From DASXUL01 sp036504855 (GTDB lineage: Bacteria > Armatimonadota > DTGP01 > JAKQQT01): DNA of 64,000 nt. Below the pieces are notes generated by a model. That model had not been told where the DNA came from, ran no database searches, and saw nothing but the letters and a program-made list of their open reading frames with translations. The position numbers and the translations under genes are program-made. Location: positions 3,441 through 67,440 of the forward strand of contig DASXUL010000126.1 of NCBI GenBank assembly GCA_036504855.1. The letters are read 5' to 3'. Below, one piece after another: positions 59,720 through 64,000 of this stretch. How positions within the stretch are numbered: position 1 is the first letter of the stretch; every line of letters begins with the position of its first letter.

Positions 59720-60232
59720 ATGCTCAACGAGGACTGGTCGCGCGTGATTTCCACCGCCGTCGTGCCGGTGGTCATCATCTCGGCGTGTGGGCTGCTCTGC
59801 CTGGCGTTCTACAACCGCCTGGCTTCCATCGTGGCGCGCTTGCGGGCGTTCCAACGGGAGCGGTTCCAGGAGCATGAGTTTCTCGGGAAGAACCCATCGG
59901 ACCCCGCGGTGGTAGCCCGACATCAGCAGTTCCTGCAGATGCTGGATGATCAGACCCGCCACGTTACCCAGCGGGCCCATCTGATCCGAAACACGCTGCT
60001 CTGCCTGCTTTTGGCCATCGGTTGTCTGGTGGTGGCCTCCCTGATGGCGGGACTCAGCGTTGTGGCGCCGAAGTTCATGTATGTTGCCGCGGCCTTCTTC
60101 CTGGTGGGAATGGTCTGCGTTCTGGCGGCCGTTACGTTCGCGATCCGTGAACTGGTGGCGGCGCTGCAGCCGATTGAGCTGGAGAGCCGGGGCATTAGCG
60201 AGATGGCCGATCTTGTAGACAGCGTGCCGTGA
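59720..60232 (+). CDS. DUF2721 family membrane protein
   Basis: A 170-residue inner-membrane protein with three predicted TM helices. These are about 9-32 (STAVVPVVIISACGLLCLAFY), 88-112 (LIRNTLLCLLLAIGCLVVASLMAGL) and 117-142 (FMYVAAAFFLVGMVCVLAAVTF). The conserved ASIVARLRAF segment follows TM1 and the end is AIRELVAALQPIE. This architecture matches DUF2721, of unknown function. Strong GAGGAGG upstream of the ATG. It lies between two hairpin/gap regions upstream of aroB. Confidence 0.8.
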   Translation: MLNEDWSRVISTAVVPVVIISACGLLCLAFYNRLASIVARLRAFQRERFQEHEFLGKNPSDPAVVARHQQFLQMLDDQTRHVTQRAHLIRNTLLCLLLAIGCLVVASLMAGLSVVAPKFMYVAAAFFLVGMVCVLAAVTFAIRELVAALQPIELESRGISEMADLVDSVP

Positions 60233-60308
60233 AGCCGTTCCCGGCGCGCATTGGGCGTCAGGCTGCGGCGCCTTAGCACGCAGCCCAGAAATTCCGGAGT
60301 GGAGACCG

Positions 60309-61406
60309 TTGCAGAACATTCGGGTGGAACTGGGGGATCGGTCGTATCCCATCGTCGTGCGCGCCGGGCTCTTGAGGGATGCGGCCGGCCCCATCCGTGA
60401 CGCCGTTCGGGGCCGCAAGCTGCTGCTGGTCTCCCACCCCAAGCTGTTGGCCCTGTATGGAGAGGCATTGGCCTCTCGCTTGAGGGGGGACGGGTTCGAC
60501 GTTGCAGTCTCCCGCGTGCCGGAGGGCGAGCGCAGCAAATCGCTCTCCGCGGTTTCGCGGCTATACGCGGCGATGGCGAACGCGGGGATGGACCGGCACA
60601 GCGCCGTTGTGGCGTTGGGGGGCGGCGTTATCGGAGACCTCGCCGGCTTCGCCGCCGCTACGTACCTGCGCGGCATCGACGTGGTGCAAGTCCCCACGAC
60701 GTTGCTGGCCATGGTGGATTCCGCCATTGGCGGCAAGACCGGGGTCAACCTGCCAATCGGCAAGAACCTGGTGGGCGCATTCCACCAGCCGCGCGCCGTT
60801 CTGGTGGACCCGGAGACGTTGTGCTCGCTTCCGCGCCGCGACGTTCGAAGCGGGCTGGCCGAGGTCATCAAGTACGGCGTCATCGCCGAGCCGGGGTTGT
60901 TCGCCTTCCTGGAGGCGAATATGGGCGCTTGCCTGGAGGCTGACCCGAGCGCTCTTGCGCGGTGCATCGCGGACTCGGCGGCCTGCAAGGCGCGCGTGGT
61001 GGGCGCCGATGAGCGGGAGGGCGGGTTGCGCGCGATCCTGAACTACGGGCACACCGCGGGCCACGCCGTTGAGAAGGCCGCCGGTTACCGCAAGCTGCGG
61101 CACGGAGAGGCCGTTGCCATCGGCATGGTCGCCGCCGCCCGCATCGGGCTTCGCCTCGGGATCACGCCGAGCGATGCGGTAGACCGGATGGAATCCCTCA
61201 TAGCGCGCGCGGGGTTGCCCGTCCGGGTTCCGCCTGGCATCGCGGCCGGGGACCTCGTTCACACGATGGCCTTCGACAAGAAGGCGAAGGGCGGAACGGT
61301 GAAGTGGGTGATGGCCACGCGCATTGGCGAAGTGAAAACCGGCGTGGAAGTCCCGGACGCGCTGGCCCGCGAGGTATTGGTGGAGATCGGCGCGGAGACG
61401 GCTTGA
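60309..61406 (+). CDS. aroB: 3-dehydroquinate synthase
   Basis: A 365-residue NAD-dependent, metal-dependent cyclase converting DAHP to 3-dehydroquinate, step two of the shikimate pathway. It shows GGGVIGDLAGFAAATYLRG, VPTTLLAMVDSAIGGKTGVN, HQPRAVLVDPETL, the metal-ligand regions EVIKYGVI and LNYGHTAGHAVE, and RHGEAVAIGM. The start is TTG 60309 with GGAG at 60301-60304; no ATG precedes the conserved part. It is 2.6 kb downstream of aroK, so the aro cluster is split by the transporter and DUF2721 genes. Confidence 0.96.
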   Translation: MQNIRVELGDRSYPIVVRAGLLRDAAGPIRDAVRGRKLLLVSHPKLLALYGEALASRLRGDGFDVAVSRVPEGERSKSLSAVSRLYAAMANAGMDRHSAVVALGGGVIGDLAGFAAATYLRGIDVVQVPTTLLAMVDSAIGGKTGVNLPIGKNLVGAFHQPRAVLVDPETLCSLPRRDVRSGLAEVIKYGVIAEPGLFAFLEANMGACLEADPSALARCIADSAACKARVVGADEREGGLRAILNYGHTAGHAVEKAAGYRKLRHGEAVAIGMVAAARIGLRLGITPSDAVDRMESLIARAGLPVRVPPGIAAGDLVHTMAFDKKAKGGTVKWVMATRIGEVKTGVEVPDALAREVLVEIGAETA

Positions 61407-61434
61407 GGGTTCCGGAGATCGACAGGGGAGTAGC

Positions 61435-61650
61435 ATGAGGTTGGTTCCGAATATCGCCGCGGGAGCGTGGATTCTGGCCGTCGGGCTGCAGGGGTTGGCC
61501 CACCTGGCGAAGTACGGGATGCTGCCCATCCTGCCGGACGGATTTGCCCGCGTGGACTTCACGCCGGCCTACCCGGCTCTGGCGGCGTTGTTGGCGGCGG
61601 GCGCGATCATCCGCGCCCTCGAATCCCGCCGGCAGGGGGCCGGACGATGA
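61435..61650 (+). CDS. Small two-TM hypothetical membrane protein
   Basis: A 71-residue protein with two hydrophobic stretches (IAAGAWILAVGLQGLAHLA and YPALAALLAAGAIIRAL) and a basic C terminus. AGGGGAG upstream supports ATG 61435. Its stop overlaps the DUF362 gene start by 4 bp (ATGA), so the pair is translationally coupled. No family recognised. Confidence 0.7.
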   Translation: MRLVPNIAAGAWILAVGLQGLAHLAKYGMLPILPDGFARVDFTPAYPALAALLAAGAIIRALESRRQGAGR

Positions 61651-62741
61651 GCAGCGTTGTCAGCATCGTGCGAACTTCCCCGGAGACGGTGGTGCAAGAC
61701 TACGGCCGCGTGATGCGCCTGGCCGGTTACCAGGAGGCCATCCCGCCCGCCAACGACACCATCTTGAAGCTCAACCTCTCGTGGACGCTCTTCTTTCCCG
61801 CTTGCTCCTCGCCCCCTTGGGAGTTGGACGGCGTGCTGACGACGATGCTGGCGGATGGCTACGCCAAGCGCACGCTTTTCCCCGTGGAGAACAAGACGGT
61901 GGTCACGGACCCGTGGAAAGGCGCGGCCAACAACGGCTGGCTGGGCGTGCTTAAACGCCACGGGATCCCGTTCCTGGATCTGCCCAGCCAGGAGTGGACG
62001 TTATACCCCTTCAAGTCCGACTTCCTGGTGATGAACAAGATCTTCCCCGAGGGCATCCAGATCCCGCGGATGTTCATCGGGCGGAACGTGCTGCATATGC
62101 CCACCGTCAAGACGCACGGGCACAGCACCACGACGGGAGCGATCAAGAATTCCTTTGGCGGCCTGTTGAAGGAAGTGCGCCACTATTGCCACGAGTTCAT
62201 CCATGAAGCGCTGGTGGACCTGTTGCTGATGCAGCGGGAGCTTCACCCCGGCGTCTTCGCCGTGATGGACGGCGCGGTGTGCGGTGATGGGGCTGGCCCG
62301 CGCACGATGATCCCGCGCATCAAGAACGTGCTCCTCGCCTCGTCCGATCAGGTGGCCATTGACAGCTTGGCGGCCCGTTTGATGGGCTTCGATCCGCTGG
62401 AGATCCCGTATCTCCGAATGGCCCACGAGCGCGGCCTGGGTTGCGCCGACCTGCGAAACGTGGAGATAGTGGGCGACGTGGACCTGGCCGAGCAGAACTG
62501 GGGCTTCGAGACGAAGCGCAGTTTCGTGATCTGGGGCGACCAGATGCTCCGCAAGGGCGGCCTTCGCGCCTTGAAGAAGCCGCTGCTCCACTCTCCCCTG
62601 ATGGTATGGGCGCCGGCCGCCTCGAACGCCTATCACGACGGCTTCTGGTACCCGCTGGTGGGGCGCAAATACGTGCAGCAGTTCATGGGCACCGAGTGGG
62701 GCCGCCTCTTCCAAACCTACGCCGACGCCCCGCACGCGTAG
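61647..62741 (+). CDS. DUF362 domain protein
   Basis: A 364-residue protein resembling DUF362: an N-terminal ILKLNLSWTLFFPACSSPPWELDGVLTTMLADG, then RNVLHMPTVKTHGHSTTTGAIKNSFGGLL and FAVMDGAVCGDGAGPRTM. VLLASSDQVAIDSLAARLMGFDPLEIPYLRMAHERGLG is a very typical DUF362 block. Many DUF362 proteins are linked to Fe-S proteins. Here Cys residues are few and no CxxC ferredoxin domain is attached. Function unknown. The upstream frame is open, but the ATG at 61647 with the 4-bp overlap is the plausible start. Confidence 0.85.
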   Translation: MSSVVSIVRTSPETVVQDYGRVMRLAGYQEAIPPANDTILKLNLSWTLFFPACSSPPWELDGVLTTMLADGYAKRTLFPVENKTVVTDPWKGAANNGWLGVLKRHGIPFLDLPSQEWTLYPFKSDFLVMNKIFPEGIQIPRMFIGRNVLHMPTVKTHGHSTTTGAIKNSFGGLLKEVRHYCHEFIHEALVDLLLMQRELHPGVFAVMDGAVCGDGAGPRTMIPRIKNVLLASSDQVAIDSLAARLMGFDPLEIPYLRMAHERGLGCADLRNVEIVGDVDLAEQNWGFETKRSFVIWGDQMLRKGGLRALKKPLLHSPLMVWAPAASNAYHDGFWYPLVGRKYVQQFMGTEWGRLFQTYADAPHA

Positions 62742-62819
62742 TGGGTCGGGTACCGCGTTCGGGAGGAACCGAGGTTGAGCGAGCCCTCTGAGCTTATGAG
62801 GAGCGTGTGAACCTCATGA

Positions 62820-62862
62820 GAGAGGGGGCGGACACGGCAAGCCGTGTCGGCCCCTCTCTTCA
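62820..62862 (+). terminator. Hairpin after DUF362 gene
   Basis: An imperfect stem with an 8-bp GC-rich core (GACACGGC with GCCGTGTC) extended by G/C and A/G-C/T arms with a bulge, followed by TTCATT. Probable terminator. Confidence 0.6.
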
Positions 62863-62904
62863 TTGGCGCCGAGGCCCCCATCCGGCCAATTGAGGTGGTA
62901 GGAC

Positions 62905-63270
62905 ATGGAGCAGATTACCCGAGAGCGTTTGGAAGCAGCGGGCTGGTCGGTAGGATCGGCAGATGAGTTTGTGGGTCTGTCACCGGAGGAATCGGCGCTG
63001 CTGGACCTGAAGGAATCTGTTGGCCGTGCCGTTCGTGAACTACGAACGGATCGCGGCCTCACGCAATCGCAATTGGCGGCGACGATGCGTTCCACTCAGT
63101 CGCGGGTCGCGAAGTTGGAGCAAGGCGATCCTCGGGTGTCGATCGACTTCGCGGTCCGCGCCATGCTCGCCATGACGGTTCGGAGGGATGACCTGGCCCG
63201 CGCTATACTAGGCGGCCCAATTGATCGCGCTTCGGTTCGCCGCCGCCCGGTCGCCGCGCCGCGTGCCTAG
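62905..63270 (+). CDS. XRE-family HTH protein, antitoxin-like, without visible toxin
   Basis: A 121-residue protein. The N-terminal part (GLSPEESALLDLKESVGRAV) resembles HigA-type antitoxins. The helix-turn-helix is ELRTDRGLTQSQLAATMRSTQSRVAKLEQGDPRVSIDFAVRAML, with all XRE core features. A basic tail (RRRPVAAPRA) follows. GGTAGGA lies before the ATG. No RelE/HigB-like gene is upstream (only a 160-bp gap with a hairpin) or immediately downstream, so it is an orphan regulator or a solitary antitoxin. Confidence 0.85.
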   Translation: MEQITRERLEAAGWSVGSADEFVGLSPEESALLDLKESVGRAVRELRTDRGLTQSQLAATMRSTQSRVAKLEQGDPRVSIDFAVRAMLAMTVRRDDLARAILGGPIDRASVRRRPVAAPRA

Positions 63271-63306
63271 TTGCCTTCCCCCCGGAGGCGGGCTTAGAAT
63301 GAGCCT

Positions 63307-63963
63307 ATGCTCCCCGAAACACCCAACAGCATCGTATTGCAGCGCCTCACCGCCGGCATCATCTTTCCGCCCGTCGGGATCGACCGTCAGGCGTTGGCCA
63401 ACTTTTACGCGCAGGCTTCCGCGCCGTTCGAGTTCACCCAGTTCAACCTGCTGCCGGACGGCGCCCGCCTGGCCGTCTCCGGCGCGCCCGAGAGCGATGA
63501 CCTGATCATTCAGCCCTCGCGCGCCCAGGTGAACATGGCCCTCCCGCCCGGCGTGGCGTATGAGGCAGTGGTCGGTCGCGCGATGGCCCAGTTCGACGCC
63601 GCTCGCCAGTTCCTCCGCCTGTCGCAGTACCAAGCCTTCGGCGTGAAGATCGTCGGCGCTTTCTCACTGGGAGAGGCGTGCGCGGACTTCCTGGAGCACC
63701 GCCTGATTCGCCAGGACGCTCCGCTGGACCGGCTGGGCCTGGGCCGCGTGGGAACCGGGTTCCGCTTCAACTTCCACCGGGAGGGCGTGTGGGATGTCCG
63801 CATCGAACCCTTCTTCCGCGATGTCTCCCAGATCTACGTGGAAGTGGACGCTCAGAAGACCGATCCGTTCAATGACTTGAAGGCGGCTCAGTCCTGGATG
63901 GAAGACGTGGAGCGCTATTTCCGGCGTGAGCTTTTGGACTTCCTGCAGAGCCTTCCGGCCTGA
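63307..63963 (+). CDS. Hypothetical protein
   Basis: A 218-residue soluble protein, no signal or TM segments. Mixed alpha/beta sequence: NSIVLQRLTAGIIFPPVGIDRQALANFYAQ at the start, GTGFRFNFHREGVWDVRIEPFFRDVSQIYVEVDAQ in the middle and an amphipathic C-terminal helix (SWMEDVERYFRRELLDFLQSL). I do not recognise the family with confidence; it may be related to the TIGR04255-type proteins of unknown function. It starts 36 bp after the XRE gene and may be co-transcribed with it. Confidence 0.7.
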   Translation: MLPETPNSIVLQRLTAGIIFPPVGIDRQALANFYAQASAPFEFTQFNLLPDGARLAVSGAPESDDLIIQPSRAQVNMALPPGVAYEAVVGRAMAQFDAARQFLRLSQYQAFGVKIVGAFSLGEACADFLEHRLIRQDAPLDRLGLGRVGTGFRFNFHREGVWDVRIEPFFRDVSQIYVEVDAQKTDPFNDLKAAQSWMEDVERYFRRELLDFLQSLPA

Positions 63964-64000
63964 CCCTGCGACGAAGCACGGATTTGGAGGCGGCGCGTCA

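Noticed and set aside
1..64000. tRNA or rRNA genes and CRISPR arrays
   Set aside because: No cloverleaf with TTCGA-type arm, no rRNA-like tract and no regularly spaced repeat with unique spacers was noticed. A covariance-model scan would settle tRNAs.

Overview
The window is GC-rich, densely coding bacterial chromosome. It has no rRNA, no tRNA that I could recognise and no CRISPR array. It encodes a complete-looking inner set of type IV pilus (T4P) genes (pilT, pilC, pilD, a long minor-pilin operon, pilMNOP and the secretin pilQ), several H-X9-DG style prepilins, an RND efflux operon and shikimate-pathway genes. Outer-membrane components (secretin, TolC, RND tripartite pump) indicate a diderm. 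The gene style (many prepilin-type proteins with DGH motifs, GH127 and GH18 enzymes, DUF5009, DUF362, phytanoyl-CoA dioxygenase-like proteins) resembles Armatimonadota. That placement is inference from gene content, not a search result.

Layout. 0-9.2 kb holds mostly metabolic genes: the end of a GH127-like glycosidase, metF with a HAD phosphatase 5 bp downstream, a GH18-like secreted protein, a small secreted protein, a PAS/ATPase regulator overlapping an iron-type alcohol dehydrogenase, and a HExxH protein overlapping a URO-D family gene. 9.3-10.9 kb holds a free-standing secretin N-domain (STN) protein with a Gly/Ser/Phe tail, then an H-X9-DG prepilin. 11.0-17.8 kb is a minus-strand efflux operon (adaptor, RND pump, MarR, TolC). 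17.9-21.4 kb is a less ordered stretch with small hypothetical genes, a phytanoyl-CoA dioxygenase-like gene, a frameshifted IS5-type transposase relic and a probable RHS-core relic. 21.4-22.9 kb holds a DUF5009/HGSNAT-like membrane protein.

23.1-55.9 kb is the T4P island. pilT, pilC and pilD come first. Next are two tandem H-X9-DG-like prepilins and three very large minor-pilin-like proteins in the order PilV/GspI-like, PilW/GspJ-like, PilX/GspK-like. Two giant secreted beta-propeller proteins (about 1530 and 2773 residues) follow, then pilM-pilN-pilO-pilP, a second STN/FG protein and the secretin. The position of the giant propeller proteins directly after the minor pilins matches that of the PilY1 tip protein in classical minor-pilin operons. 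I propose that they are unusually large PilY1 analogues, forming an expanded pilus-tip complex. Low-complexity tracts link components: an FG-rich insertion in PilM, FG-rich tails on the STN proteins, and PGGPP-type tracts in PilN, PilO and PilP.

55.9-64 kb continues with aroC and aroK, an AspT/YidE-type transporter, a DUF2721 protein and aroB. This recalls the pilMNOPQ-aroK-aroB synteny of Gammaproteobacteria. A small membrane protein coupled to a DUF362 protein, an orphan XRE regulator and a hypothetical gene end the window. Many intergenic gaps carry long GC-rich hairpins, most without a T tract. No pilB-type extension ATPase and no pilA-scale major pilin that I can assign with confidence lie in the window.
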